Source: Pseudomonas sp. WN033
GTDB lineage: Bacteria; Pseudomonadota; Gammaproteobacteria; Pseudomonadales; Pseudomonadaceae
DNA length: 64,000 nt
Assembly (NCBI GenBank): GCA_002287035.1
Contig: NSKG01000013.1
Span: forward strand, 25,364 to 89,363
Direction of reading: 5' to 3'
The position numbers were made by a program, and so were the translations under genes. Of this stretch, positions 19,236-28,013 are shown piece by piece; position 1 is the first letter of the stretch, and the number at the start of each line of letters is the position of its first letter. Under the pieces are notes generated by a model. The model made no database searches and was not told where the DNA came from. It saw only the letters and a list, made by a program, of their open reading frames with translations.

Positions 19236-21344
19236 CTACATCAGTTGGCGCCAAAGCGTCTGGGTAAAGCGGCAGTTGTTGCTCAGCCGCTGCCGAGCCA
19301 GCCCATCACTACCCGGTGTTATCACCTGCTGTTCGACACAGGCTGGTCGCCTATGCTCGCTGAGGCATGCACTGGCCCGCTCCGGGCACTGACAGGCTTC
19401 ACGCCGGTTGTCGCAAAACAGCCCCTGAGCACCACCCGAGACCGGCTGCCCGGTTTCATCCAGCGCCAGATCCGGCACATCGAGCAACAGGATCTCGCCA
19501 GGCAGACCAACCCCCGGCTCCAACCCGGCGATGGCACTACCGGTTTCATCACCCCGGCCATCAGTAGCGCTGCCGAGCAGCGCTGTGGGCAGCATTGCCC
19601 CCGAATAAAGGTCCAGCACCATCAACCAGCCGCCCGCCTCGCTGAGACAGGTATCCTGCCCGTCGCTGCGCAGGTACGCGGTAGTGAACAGAACCCGCCC
19701 AGCGCTCACCTGCGCCGCCCGCGTGACCCGTTCGCCCGCCAGCCCCAGCGGCAAATACCAGCCACGCTGAGTAGTCCAGTCAACCTGCGCCTGACTGACC
19801 TGACGGGCCGACCCCTGAGCGGTATCGAACTCATCGGTGATGCGCTGAGCCAGCAGGTCCGCGGGACCAATCGCCGGCTGCCCGCCCGGTCGATCCCAAA
19901 TCGCATAAAACGCCTGCCCTTCGAGATCCGTGCGATCAGCCGTTTCAAGGAACTTGCCGGTGCCAAACAGCAGCAGATGACCACCCTGCGGGTGCCTGAC
20001 TGCTACCGGCGCCACGCTAATCGGCTGACCGGCGGCAGCCTGAAATAAAGGCTCGCCAGCGAACGCCACCCGCCAGCCAGCTGCGGCGCCGCTCAGTTCG
20101 AACTTCCACAACCGGCCCTGCAGATCACCGGCATAGGCCACCTGCACCTGCCCTTGGGCATCATGCACCAGCACCGGGGCCGACAGCCCATTAGCCCCCG
20201 CCTCACCGACGTCCAGCTGACGTAGCAGCCGACCATCGTCCAGCGCCAGCACATACAGTGCGGCCTGGGCCCGACGGCTGCCGTAGCCATTGCCACTGAT
20301 CACCACCCAGCGCCCATCCAGATAGGCAACCTGAGGCTGGCCGTAGCTGTAACCCAGATCGGCATAAGCGGGGTCACTGGCGTGTACATCCCACAACCCG
20401 CCCAAGGCGCTGGCACCACGTGCTTGATCGAACAGGCGCACTGCCGACAGGCCCTGACCACCAGCACCCATGCCGGCAACAGCGACTGTGGACCATTGAC
20501 CGGCAATCTGCGCATCGGCCAGGGTGATCGGCCCGTCCATGCCGGAGCGATGTTCAGCATTATGGCCATAGTCGACTTGTGCCCGCTGCCCCAGCCCGGT
20601 AATCGCGGCCGCGGGCAGGTAAGCCAACTGTGGATTGCCGGTCTCGGCATCAAGGACATGAAGAAAACCGTCATTGGCGCCCAGTACAAGGAGCGAGTTC
20701 ATACTGGTCTGCTTGAACTGCCAGTAGCCAGTGTAACCAGCAACCCCGTAATCATGGGCAACTTGGGCCGGGGCAGCATGGCGCAGCTCGGCATTGATTA
20801 CATCGCCCAGCAGCCGCTGCCGTGGACGCAGTGAGGCTACTGTCTCGCCCCTGGCCCAATCCAGTAAAGCCTGGTCTTGCCCGGCCGGTAATCCGGCCCG
20901 CTGTGCAGTCTCGTTCAGTTGCTGGCGCTGAGCCGGGCCGAAACTATCGGCGGTAAAAGCATCCAGACCCACCACCGCGCCGGCGAGCGCACCTGAGGCC
21001 TGGCGCCAGGTCTGATACAGCCGGGGCCGTTGTATAGGGGTCAAACGCTCATCGCTGCTCCACAGTCGCCGCCCCAGTTCGCCGCCCTGCTCCAAAGCGT
21101 AGGCTTCGACCCGGCCACTCCAGTCTTGCCGATCGAAGCTGGTGCGAAACAGTCGACTGTCAGCCAGCAACTCACCCGTGCTGACCGCAGCCTGGCCGGT
21201 TGCCGTCGAGCAGCCCGTCAAGGGGCCACTCAACGGGTTGAAGGCCTGAGCCGACCAGGGCATAACCATCCCCACCAATAGCCCCAGCCAGCCAGCCGCC
21301 AATCGGCGAATCAACCCTGCCTCAGATTCCTCCACCAAGGACAT
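19236..21344 (-). CDS. pilY1: Short PilY1-type pilus tip adhesin (C-terminal propeller only)
   Basis: 702 residues from ATG 21344, which gives a proper signal peptide (cleavage near MPWSAQA-FNPL); an in-frame extension upstream is an artefact inside pilX. The PilY1 beta-propeller is recognisable from SMNSLLVLGANDGFLHVLDAETG through LWDVHASDPAYADLGYSYGQP, YAGDLQGRLWKFEL and LLFGTGKFLE. P. aeruginosa PilY1 is about 1160 residues with an N-terminal von Willebrand A domain. Here that half, including any DxSxS MIDAS motif, is missing, leaving about 110 residues before the propeller. The start overlaps pilX by 23 bp. The role as adhesin and assembly factor is inferred. Confidence 0.85.
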   Translation of the reverse strand: MSLVEESEAGLIRRLAAGWLGLLVGMVMPWSAQAFNPLSGPLTGCSTATGQAAVSTGELLADSRLFRTSFDRQDWSGRVEAYALEQGGELGRRLWSSDERLTPIQRPRLYQTWRQASGALAGAVVGLDAFTADSFGPAQRQQLNETAQRAGLPAGQDQALLDWARGETVASLRPRQRLLGDVINAELRHAAPAQVAHDYGVAGYTGYWQFKQTSMNSLLVLGANDGFLHVLDAETGNPQLAYLPAAAITGLGQRAQVDYGHNAEHRSGMDGPITLADAQIAGQWSTVAVAGMGAGGQGLSAVRLFDQARGASALGGLWDVHASDPAYADLGYSYGQPQVAYLDGRWVVISGNGYGSRRAQAALYVLALDDGRLLRQLDVGEAGANGLSAPVLVHDAQGQVQVAYAGDLQGRLWKFELSGAAAGWRVAFAGEPLFQAAAGQPISVAPVAVRHPQGGHLLLFGTGKFLETADRTDLEGQAFYAIWDRPGGQPAIGPADLLAQRITDEFDTAQGSARQVSQAQVDWTTQRGWYLPLGLAGERVTRAAQVSAGRVLFTTAYLRSDGQDTCLSEAGGWLMVLDLYSGAMLPTALLGSATDGRGDETGSAIAGLEPGVGLPGEILLLDVPDLALDETGQPVSGGAQGLFCDNRREACQCPERASACLSEHRRPACVEQQVITPGSDGLARQRLSNNCRFTQTLWRQLM

Positions 21345-21822
21345 ACATGCTCTCCAATACAATCCGTGTATTGCCACTGAGCCCAACCACCACGACCCGA
21401 TACAGGTGGGCGGGCGCCTCGCCCGGCGCCTTAACTGGCACCAGACTTTCCCCCAGGCTGTAGACCTGATACCAGAGCTGCACGCCATTGACTGACTGAT
21501 CATGCTCCAGCTGCCGCCAGCCAATGCCGGCCAAACCCTGGGCATCCAGATCCAGCACCTGCGGGGCGAGTTCACAGGTTTCCGCCTGACAGGGGGCCGG
21601 CAGGGGCCGGTTATTCAGCACCTCCGAGCGCAGCAAATCCTCTACCCGGCGCAGGCCTGCCTCGGCAGCCTGAAACCCGTCATGACGCTGTCTGCTGTTG
21701 GCGGCCATGCGTTCCTGCAAGGTCGACATCTGAATGCCGGCACTGCTGATCAGGCTCAACAACAGCAAAAACACCAGGCTGGCCACCAGTGCCGCGCCGC
21801 GCTGACGCGCTCCTGCGCCCAT
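21322..21822 (-). CDS. pilX: Type IV pilus minor pilin PilX
   Basis: 166 residues from ATG 21822, preceded by a GTGGA-type site; a GTG four codons upstream (21834) is the alternative. Leader MGAGARQRG, then AALVASLVFLLLLSLISSAG; position +5 is Ala rather than Glu, as in known PilX proteins. The conserved PilX segment MSTLQERMAANSRQRHDGFQAAEAGL follows. It starts just after the pilW stop and its 3' end overlaps pilY1. Cys pair at PAPCQAETCELAP. It is part of the priming complex with PilV, PilW and PilE. Confidence 0.88.
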   Translation of the reverse strand: MGAGARQRGAALVASLVFLLLLSLISSAGIQMSTLQERMAANSRQRHDGFQAAEAGLRRVEDLLRSEVLNNRPLPAPCQAETCELAPQVLDLDAQGLAGIGWRQLEHDQSVNGVQLWYQVYSLGESLVPVKAPGEAPAHLYRVVVVGLSGNTRIVLESMYVLGGGI

Positions 21823-21835
21823 ACCGGCATCCACT

Positions 21836-22627
21836 TCACAGCACCAGATTGCGGATAGCTACCACCATCCGGTAGTCCTGTGCCCGAACTCGACCCGCAT
21901 CCGGTGCCTGCGGGTTATCGCTCAGGCGCAACGCCAGCCGCACGCTGCGAATCCGCGCCAGATCCGTGCTGGCCAGTGTGCTGACATACTGACCGCTGAC
22001 CGCCGAGTCCTCGGCGCTAGCAGCCAAACCAAAGCTGAACTCAAGGCTGACCACGCCTCCCAGCAGGGTCTCGAAGTTGCCGCTGCCGTTGAGCCGAGAC
22101 TGCACCTGATAATTGCGCAACCGATACTCCTGCAGTCGTACCGGTATCACCATGTCACCGGGCTGAATATCCAGGCTGGCATCCTCGACCAGGCGAAAAT
22201 CGTTGCCGTCCCGGCAGTTGCTCGCAATCAGCCAGCGGGCGTTGTAATCCTGCGGGCTGCGCACACTCGGGCTGGCAAACAGTTCGCCGGTGGGGTCAGC
22301 GGTGATCAGCGACAGCACCTCGCCATCGAAACGGATCGGAGTAGCGAACTGCGCCGGTACCCAGGCACGCTGCGCATCCGGCAAACGCGTCAAGTCCAGG
22401 CAACCATACATGCCGACCATGCGCAGCTCACGCGTCAGTCGATTGAGAATGAAACGCGCATCTTCCTGAATCCCGGCCGCCAGACGCTGCACCTCGAACG
22501 ATTGCTTGCTGGCGACAAACAGCTGGACCACGCCAAGCACCAACACCACGCCAAGCACCATGGCGACCAGCAATTCGACCAGCCCAACCCCAGACTGGCG
22601 ACTGGACAGGCAAGCTCGCCTACTCAC
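21836..22627 (-). CDS. pilW: Type IV pilus minor pilin PilW
   Basis: 263 residues from GTG 22627, which overlaps the pilV stop (GTGA). The prepilin site is Gly13 followed by VGLVELLVAMVLGVVLVLGVVQL with Glu at +5. The large pilin head contains FILNRLTRELRMVGMYGC and a C-terminal RVRAQDYRMVVAIRNL block typical of PilW. It is expected in the inner-membrane priming complex with PilV, PilX and PilE. Translation is coupled to pilV. Confidence 0.9.
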   Translation of the reverse strand: MSRRACLSSRQSGVGLVELLVAMVLGVVLVLGVVQLFVASKQSFEVQRLAAGIQEDARFILNRLTRELRMVGMYGCLDLTRLPDAQRAWVPAQFATPIRFDGEVLSLITADPTGELFASPSVRSPQDYNARWLIASNCRDGNDFRLVEDASLDIQPGDMVIPVRLQEYRLRNYQVQSRLNGSGNFETLLGGVVSLEFSFGLAASAEDSAVSGQYVSTLASTDLARIRSVRLALRLSDNPQAPDAGRVRAQDYRMVVAIRNLVL

Positions 22628-23064
22628 AAGCCTATCTCGCTGGAAACGACAAACCGGGTATCGGCCTGGCCGGCCACAATACGCGCTTCGGACCAGGCGA
22701 TAGTCACAATCACCCGCGTACCCTGCCGCTCGACCGTAGCGGTACCACCAGGCAGAAGGCAGCTTACAGCTTCATGCAGGTCAGCCAGATCACGGGCCAG
22801 AATGTCCTGCCCGGACACAGGCACCCGCTGGCAGTCACCACTTATCTGGGTGACATACTGGTCAAGCTGCTGGTAGTTGGCTCGCATCCGGTCAAGGATG
22901 TCATAGGCAATGAAACTGGCCAGTGTGCTGTGCGCAGCACTGGCATTGAAGCGCAAGGCATTCAGTTGCAGTGATGCGGCCCCAAGCACTCCGATGGCCA
23001 AAACCAGTACGGCGATCAACACTTCCAGCAGACTGGAACCGCGCTGGCAGGATAGACATGACAT
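22624..23064 (-). CDS. pilV: Type IV pilus minor pilin PilV
   Basis: 146 residues from ATG 23064 (MSCLSCQRG-SSLLEVLIAVLVLAIGVLG), with Glu at +5 after cleavage at Gly9 and GGGGAGG about 10 nt upstream. The PilV block RFNASAAHSTLASFIAYDILDRMRAN follows. First gene of the cluster. No fimT or fimU gene precedes it, unlike the standard P. aeruginosa order fimU-pilVWXY1Y2E, so the missing priming pilin must be elsewhere or a second cluster exists. Confidence 0.9.
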   Translation of the reverse strand: MSCLSCQRGSSLLEVLIAVLVLAIGVLGAASLQLNALRFNASAAHSTLASFIAYDILDRMRANYQQLDQYVTQISGDCQRVPVSGQDILARDLADLHEAVSCLLPGGTATVERQGTRVIVTIAWSEARIVAGQADTRFVVSSEIGL

Positions 23065-23162
23065 GATGACCCAGCCTCCCCGTCTGATGACCTGGCCAGA
23101 TGCCAGATCAAGGCTCGGGGAGACTAGAAGCAAGCCAGGGGACTGACTATCCCCCAAACAGG

Positions 23163-23187
23163 TGAGACACTATTGACACATGTCTCA
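23163..23187. promoter_or_regulatory. Inverted repeat upstream of the pilV cluster
   Basis: TGAGACA (23163-23169) and TGTCTCA (23181-23187) form perfect 7-bp arms separated by 11 bp, between the end of the dehydrogenase gene and pilV. It could be an operator for the pil genes or a terminator-like hairpin of the upstream gene, although no T-run follows on the minus strand. Confidence 0.35.
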
Positions 23188-23199
23188 AAGCGGAGATTT

Positions 23200-24162
23200 T
23201 TAGCTCACCACTCGCAATGACTGTCCGGCGAGAAAACCCGCCAGGTTTTCAGCCATCTGCCCGACGATGCGCTGACGCGCCTCACGACTACCCCAGGCAC
23301 TGTGCGGTGTGATCACCAGATTGGGCAATTGAGCATCGAGTAGCGGATTGCCGTTAACCGGTGGCTCCTGAACCAGTACATCAGTAGCAGCCCCAGCCAG
23401 ATGGCCACTGCGCAGGGCAGCCAGCAACGCCGCCTCATCGACAATTCCACCGCGGGCGGTATTCACCAGCAGACTGCCGGGCTTCATCCGCGCCAGCGCG
23501 GCGGCATCGATCAGGCCGCGGGTCTGCTCGGTCAAAGGACAATGCAGACTGAGTACATCAACCTGTTCCAGCAACTCGGCCAGCGCCAGCCGTCCAGAAG
23601 CTTCCCGCCCCGGCAAGGCGCCCACCAGCACACGCATGCCAAAGGCTTCGGCCAGCCGGCCCACCGCCTGACCCAGCTCGCCGTAACCAAGAATGCCCAG
23701 CGTGCGACCGTGCAACTCGCCAATCGGGAAGTCGAGCAGACAGAACTGGCTGCTGCGCTGCCAGGCACCCTCGCGCACCGCCTGCCGATAGGACTCGAAA
23801 CGGGTAATCAAGACCAGCATCAGCATCAGGGTGTGCTGGGCCACCGAGGGCGTACCGTAGCCCCGGCAGTTGCATACCGTGATACCGCGACGCCGGGCGG
23901 CGGCCAGATCGACATTGTTGGTCCCGGTTGCGGCCACCAGGATCAGCCGCAGGTTGGGGCAGGCCTGCATCACCGCGTCATCGATCACCACCTTGTTGGT
24001 GATGACCACCGAGTGCCCGGCAATGTGCTCAAGCACCTGCTGCGGCGCTGTTGCCGGGTACAGTTGCAAGTGCCCGGCCTGACGCCGTAGCGGGTCCAGG
24101 TCAAGGTCGCCGAGATCGAGAGACGCATGATCGAGAAATACCATCGAATCGAGTTCAGACAT
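23200..24162 (-). CDS. D-2-hydroxyacid dehydrogenase (hydroxypyruvate/glycerate dehydrogenase type)
   Basis: 320 residues. NAD(P)-dependent reduction of a 2-keto acid, most like the HprA/glycerate dehydrogenase branch. The cofactor motif GILGYGELGQAVG lies near residue 155. The catalytic Arg is in LLVNTARGGIVDE, the Glu in VLVQEPP and the general acid His in VITPHSAWGS. The N-terminal substrate domain contains ILVAATGTNNVDL. It lies alone, divergent from the LysE gene. The exact substrate cannot be read from sequence. Confidence 0.9.
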   Translation of the reverse strand: MSELDSMVFLDHASLDLGDLDLDPLRRQAGHLQLYPATAPQQVLEHIAGHSVVITNKVVIDDAVMQACPNLRLILVAATGTNNVDLAAARRRGITVCNCRGYGTPSVAQHTLMLMLVLITRFESYRQAVREGAWQRSSQFCLLDFPIGELHGRTLGILGYGELGQAVGRLAEAFGMRVLVGALPGREASGRLALAELLEQVDVLSLHCPLTEQTRGLIDAAALARMKPGSLLVNTARGGIVDEAALLAALRSGHLAGAATDVLVQEPPVNGNPLLDAQLPNLVITPHSAWGSREARQRIVGQMAENLAGFLAGQSLRVVS

Positions 24163-24225
24163 GAATCTGTATCTACCTTGCGGGGGACAAGCTCTCTAGA
24201 ATGAGGACTTTGCCGGGAGACGTCC

Positions 24226-24855
24226 ATGTATTTGAATGAGTTTTTGCTGGTAGCGCTGGTCCACCTGCTGGCGGTGATGAGCCCTGGGCCGGACTTTGCC
24301 GTGGTAATTCGCAACAGCGTTGGTGCCGGTCGCCAGGCCGGCTTGCTGACCGCCGCGGGGGTCGGCAGTGGCATCCTGCTGCATGTCGGTTATTCGCTGC
24401 TGGGCATTGGCCTGATCGTGTCGCAGTCGGTCTGGCTGTTCAACCTGCTCAAATGGCTGGCCGCCGCCTACCTGCTGTATATCGGTATCCGTGCCCTGCG
24501 GGCCAAACCCCAGTTGTTGCCCGACGGCCATACTCCTCCGCTGGCCATGGCGCCCGGCAAGGCCTTCATCAACGGTTTCATCACCAACGGCCTGAACCCG
24601 AAAGCCACCCTGTTTTTCCTGTCCCTGTTCACCGTGGTGATCAATCCACAGACCCCACTGGCGATCCAGGCCGGCTACGGGCTGTATCTGGCACTGGCGA
24701 CCGCCGCCTGGTTCGGCCTGGTAGCCCTGCTGTTCAGCCACCACCGTGTCCGCCGGGGCTTTGCCCGGCTTGGTCACTGGTTCGACCGGCTAATGGGCGC
24801 CATTCTGGTCGGGCTGGGCCTGCATCTGGCCTTGTCCGAATGGCTTCGGCGTTAG
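24226..24855 (+). CDS. LysE/RhtB family amino-acid exporter
   Basis: 209 residues with about six membrane helices. The N-terminal signature FLLVALVHLLAVMSPGPDFAVV, GxxN-type block NGFITNGLNPKATLFFLSLF and WFGLVALLFSH are typical of the LysE superfamily. Members export amino acids or homoserine lactone-like compounds; the substrate here is unknown. ATG 24226 has a GGGAGA site upstream. It is convergent with hemH. Confidence 0.9.
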   Translation: MYLNEFLLVALVHLLAVMSPGPDFAVVIRNSVGAGRQAGLLTAAGVGSGILLHVGYSLLGIGLIVSQSVWLFNLLKWLAAAYLLYIGIRALRAKPQLLPDGHTPPLAMAPGKAFINGFITNGLNPKATLFFLSLFTVVINPQTPLAIQAGYGLYLALATAAWFGLVALLFSHHRVRRGFARLGHWFDRLMGAILVGLGLHLALSEWLRR

Positions 24856-24875
24856 TGTCCCGTAACTAGCAACAC

Positions 24876-25898
24876 TCAGGCCGCTCGCGGCGTGGTCCGA
24901 CACCAATGGGCCAGGGTTGCAACCCACTGCGGGTGGTCGTTCAGGCAGGGGACCAGCACCAGCTCCTGGCCGCCCGCTTCAATAAACTGTTCGCGGGCCC
25001 GGTCGCCAATCTCCTCCAGCGTCTCGATGCAGTCGGCCACGAACGCCGGACACAGTACCAGCAGACGCTTGACCCCCTGTGCCGCCAACTCGTCGATCCG
25101 GGTTTCGGTATAGGGCTCGATCCACTTGTCGCGTCCCAGCCGCGACTGGAAAGCCTGTGACCACTGCTCCGGCGCCAGCCCCAGGTGCTGGGCAAACTGC
25201 TTGCTCACTGCAGTGCACTGGGCTCGGTAGCAGGTTGCATGGGCCGGCGACGGACGCTCGCAACAGTCGGGATAGGCCAGGCAATGTGAGCCGGTCGGGT
25301 CGGCCTTCTTCAAATGCCGCTCCGGCAAGCCGTGGTAACTCAGCAGCACATGGTCGAATGGCTGCTCGAAGTAGGGTTTGGCACTGGCCACCAGCGACTC
25401 CAGATAGTCGGGCCGGTCATAAAAGGCCGGCACCACCGTCAGAGTCAACGGCAATTGATGCTTGGCAATGACCCGCTGCGCCTCTCGAACTGAAGTGGTA
25501 ATGGTGCTGTCGGCATGCTGAGGGTATTGCGGCATGAACAACACCTCGCGCACCCCAGGCTGCTGCGCCAGTTTCAGCAGGCCCTGCTCAATCGAAGGCT
25601 GGCCGTAGCGCATGGCCAGTTCGACCGGCATATCCAGTTGCGCCTGCAGCGCCTGCTGCACCCGGCGGCTGATCACCACCAAAGGCGAGCCTTCATCCCA
25701 CCAGATCGAGGCATAGGCCTCGGCCGAAGCCTTGGGCCTACGCAGCAGAATCATGCTGACCAGCAGGCGGCGCAATGGCCAGGGCAGGTCAACCACCAGC
25801 GGATCCATCAGAAACTGATTGAGATAGCGTCGCACATCAGCTACCTCGGTACTGGCAGGCGAGCCCAGATTGACCAGCAAGACCCCACGATCAGACAT
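24876..25898 (-). CDS. hemH: Ferrochelatase
   Basis: 340 residues. Inserts ferrous iron into protoporphyrin IX, the last step of protoheme synthesis. The catalytic His lies in the motif [12 protein letters not shown] near residue 190, and the conserved Glu region is [20 protein letters not shown]-terminal [11 protein letters not shown] is typical. Several Cys cluster after the active site ([16 protein letters not shown]); whether they hold an iron-sulfur cluster is uncertain. It lies 18 bp downstream of the YfcH gene end, on the same strand. Confidence 0.96.
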   Translation of the reverse strand: MSDRGVLLVNLGSPASTEVADVRRYLNQFLMDPLVVDLPWPLRRLLVSMILLRRPKASAEAYASIWWDEGSPLVVISRRVQQALQAQLDMPVELAMRYGQPSIEQGLLKLAQQPGVREVLFMPQYPQHADSTITTSVREAQRVIAKHQLPLTLTVVPAFYDRPDYLESLVASAKPYFEQPFDHVLLSYHGLPERHLKKADPTGSHCLAYPDCCERPSPAHATCYRAQCTAVSKQFAQHLGLAPEQWSQAFQSRLGRDKWIEPYTETRIDELAAQGVKRLLVLCPAFVADCIETLEEIGDRAREQFIEAGGQELVLVPCLNDHPQWVATLAHWCRTTPRAA

Positions 25899-25916
25899 GT
25901 AACCTCTTCCCCAACA

Positions 25917-26816
25917 TCAAGATGAATGCAAAATATCCGTCAGCGCCTCGTCAAGGTACTGATAACGAAAGTCAAACCCCTGCTCCTGCGCCCGCTTGGG
26001 CAGAGCATTCTGTCCGGTCAGCAGCAAGCGCGACATTTCCCCCAACCCCAGCTTCAATACCGGGGCCGGCAGCGGCATGAAAGCCGGGCGCTTCAGGGCC
26101 CGGCCCAGGCTGCGGGCGAACTCGCGATTGGTCACCGGATGTGGCGCACTGCCATTGAAGACCCCGCGACACTCCGGGTTGATCAGCAGAAACATGATCA
26201 GCTCAACCAGATCATCACGATGGACCCAGGGAATGTACTGCCGGCCAGAACCCAGCGCACCGCCCAGTCCCAGCTTGAACGGCAGCAGCAGGCGCTTGAG
26301 AAAGCCACCGTCGGCCGCCAGCACTAGCCCCGTGCGCAACAGGCACACCCGCACGCCGTAGGCCGTAGCCCGCCGAGCCGCCGACTCCCAGGCATCACAG
26401 AGCATATGGGTGTATTCGGGATGCGCCGGACTATCCTCGGTCAGCGGCTGATCGCCGCCATCGCCATACCAGCCGACTGCCGAGCCACTGAGCAGAACCT
26501 CAGGCTTTTGTGTCCGCTCACCCAACCAGGCCACCAACTGTTCAGTCAGGGTCACTCGGCTGGCCCAGAGTTCGGCTTTGCGTTTGGCGGTCCAGGGTCG
26601 GTCAGCGATCGGCGCCCCAGCCAGATTAACGACCGCGTCGAGATGTTCGCCATCCAGCTGTGCCAGGCTGGCCACACCGTGAACCTGAGCTCCGCACAGC
26701 GTGCCGACCTGATCCGCTCGACGACTCCAGACACTCACTTGATGCCCATCCGCCAACAGTCGCTGACAGAGCGCCCGTCCGATCAAGCCAGTGCCACCGG
26801 TAATCATTATGTGCAT
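25917..26816 (-). CDS. yfcH: TIGR01777 family NAD-binding epimerase (YfcH)
   Basis: 299 residues from ATG 26816 (MHIMITGGTGLIGRALCQRL); upstream in-frame codons are unlikely. It is an extended short-chain dehydrogenase with Rossmann motif TGGTGLIG and a C-terminal DUF1731 domain (PAPVLKLGLGEMSRLLLTGQNALPKR, split here for length). The reaction is not established; family members resemble sugar-nucleotide epimerases. It is divergent from the FAD oxidoreductase at 27014 and upstream of hemH. Confidence 0.9.
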   Translation of the reverse strand: MHIMITGGTGLIGRALCQRLLADGHQVSVWSRRADQVGTLCGAQVHGVASLAQLDGEHLDAVVNLAGAPIADRPWTAKRKAELWASRVTLTEQLVAWLGERTQKPEVLLSGSAVGWYGDGGDQPLTEDSPAHPEYTHMLCDAWESAARRATAYGVRVCLLRTGLVLAADGGFLKRLLLPFKLGLGGALGSGRQYIPWVHRDDLVELIMFLLINPECRGVFNGSAPHPVTNREFARSLGRALKRPAFMPLPAPVLKLGLGEMSRLLLTGQNALPKRAQEQGFDFRYQYLDEALTDILHSS

Positions 26817-26927
26817 AGCCCACCCCCATCCTCGGCGCGACAGTTGGTTCATCAAGCTTAACAGCTACGACTGCATTCGGCTTGCAGGCTGGTTCCAGAT
26901 CGGGGATGCTATACAGACCGCTTGCGA

Positions 26928-26937
26928 TGTACAAGTT
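26928..26937. promoter_or_regulatory. TGTACAAGTT motif in the yfcH / FAD-gene divergent region
   Basis: TGTACAAGTT is the same motif, read in the other direction, as AACTTGTACA found upstream of the photolyase operon at 28014. It is placed 77 bp upstream of the FAD oxidoreductase ATG and 112 bp from the yfcH ATG. Shared control is inferred. Confidence 0.4.
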
Positions 26938-27013
26938 CTGTCCAACAGATAGGCACCATAGCGAACCTCTATCAGTCACCCGCCCCGATCACTTCCTCGC
27001 CTGCACGGATACC

Positions 27014-28000
27014 ATGGCCATGACCCACAACCACAATATTGCCATCATTGGCGCCGGCCTGGCTGGCATCAGCGCCGCACAGGCCCTGACCCAGTCCGGT
27101 CACCGCGTCACCCTGTATGACAAGAGCCGCGGCAGCGGTGGGCGCATGTGCAGCAAACGCACGACTGAAGGCGATTTCGACATAGGCGCACAGTACTTCA
27201 CCGCGCGCGACAGCCAATTCCGTCAGGAGGTCAAACGCTGGCTGGATCAGGGCTGGGTCACCGAATGGAACCCGCGCCTTTACCGCTACGATGACCACGG
27301 CCTGGCGCCGTCGGAAGACGATCAGCAGCGTTTCGTTGGCACGCCACGCATGACTGCCTGGTCCCGCCATCTGCTCGAAGGTCTGGAGCTGGTTGGTGAA
27401 ACACGCATCGTCCGGCTGCACCCCGAGGCCAACCGCCAGTGGCTGCTGGTCGACGAGCATGACCGCCATTACGGCCCCTACGACCGGGTCGTGATCGCCA
27501 CCCCAGCCCCGCAGGCAGTGCCGTTATTGGAAGCCGCGCCACAACTGGCGCAGACTGCCGCGCAGGTTCAGATGGAAGCCGGCTGGGCCTTGGCCCTGGC
27601 CTTTGAACAGCCGCTCACGACCAGCGTCGATGCCTGTTTTGTACGCACAGGTCCACTCGACTGGGTCGCCCGCAACAGCAGCAAACCCGGCCGGGCCGGG
27701 CTCGACACCTGGGTGGTGCAGTCCACCGCGAGTTGGGCCGAAGATCATCTGGACCTCAAGCCCGAAGCAGTCACCCAGCAACTTGGCAACGCTCTGGCCG
27801 AGGTTCTGGGCCTGCCCCTGCCGCCCCCGGTGCAAAGCCACGCCCATCGCTGGCTATATGCCCGCCCCAATGGTGAATACAACTGGGGGGCACTGGCAGC
27901 CCCGGAACTGGGCGTCTATGTCTGTGGCGACTGGTGTCTGGGCGGACGGTTGGAAAATGCCTGGCTGAGCGGACTACAGGCGGCTCGCACCCTGGCCTGA
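27014..28000 (+). CDS. NAD(P)/FAD-dependent oxidoreductase (renalase-like)
   Basis: 328 residues from ATG 27014; a second ATG at 27020 is equally possible. The dinucleotide fold opens with IAIIGAGLAGISAAQALTQ, followed by YDKSRGSGGRMCSKR, which matches the renalase-like FAD amine oxidase family found near photolyase genes in Pseudomonas. The C-terminal FAD motif is LGVYVCGDWCLGGRLENAW. The physiological substrate is unknown. It precedes the photolyase operon and shares an operator-like motif with it. Confidence 0.88.
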   Translation: MAMTHNHNIAIIGAGLAGISAAQALTQSGHRVTLYDKSRGSGGRMCSKRTTEGDFDIGAQYFTARDSQFRQEVKRWLDQGWVTEWNPRLYRYDDHGLAPSEDDQQRFVGTPRMTAWSRHLLEGLELVGETRIVRLHPEANRQWLLVDEHDRHYGPYDRVVIATPAPQAVPLLEAAPQLAQTAAQVQMEAGWALALAFEQPLTTSVDACFVRTGPLDWVARNSSKPGRAGLDTWVVQSTASWAEDHLDLKPEAVTQQLGNALAEVLGLPLPPPVQSHAHRWLYARPNGEYNWGALAAPELGVYVCGDWCLGGRLENAWLSGLQAARTLA

Positions 28001-28013
28001 GACAACATAGAAA

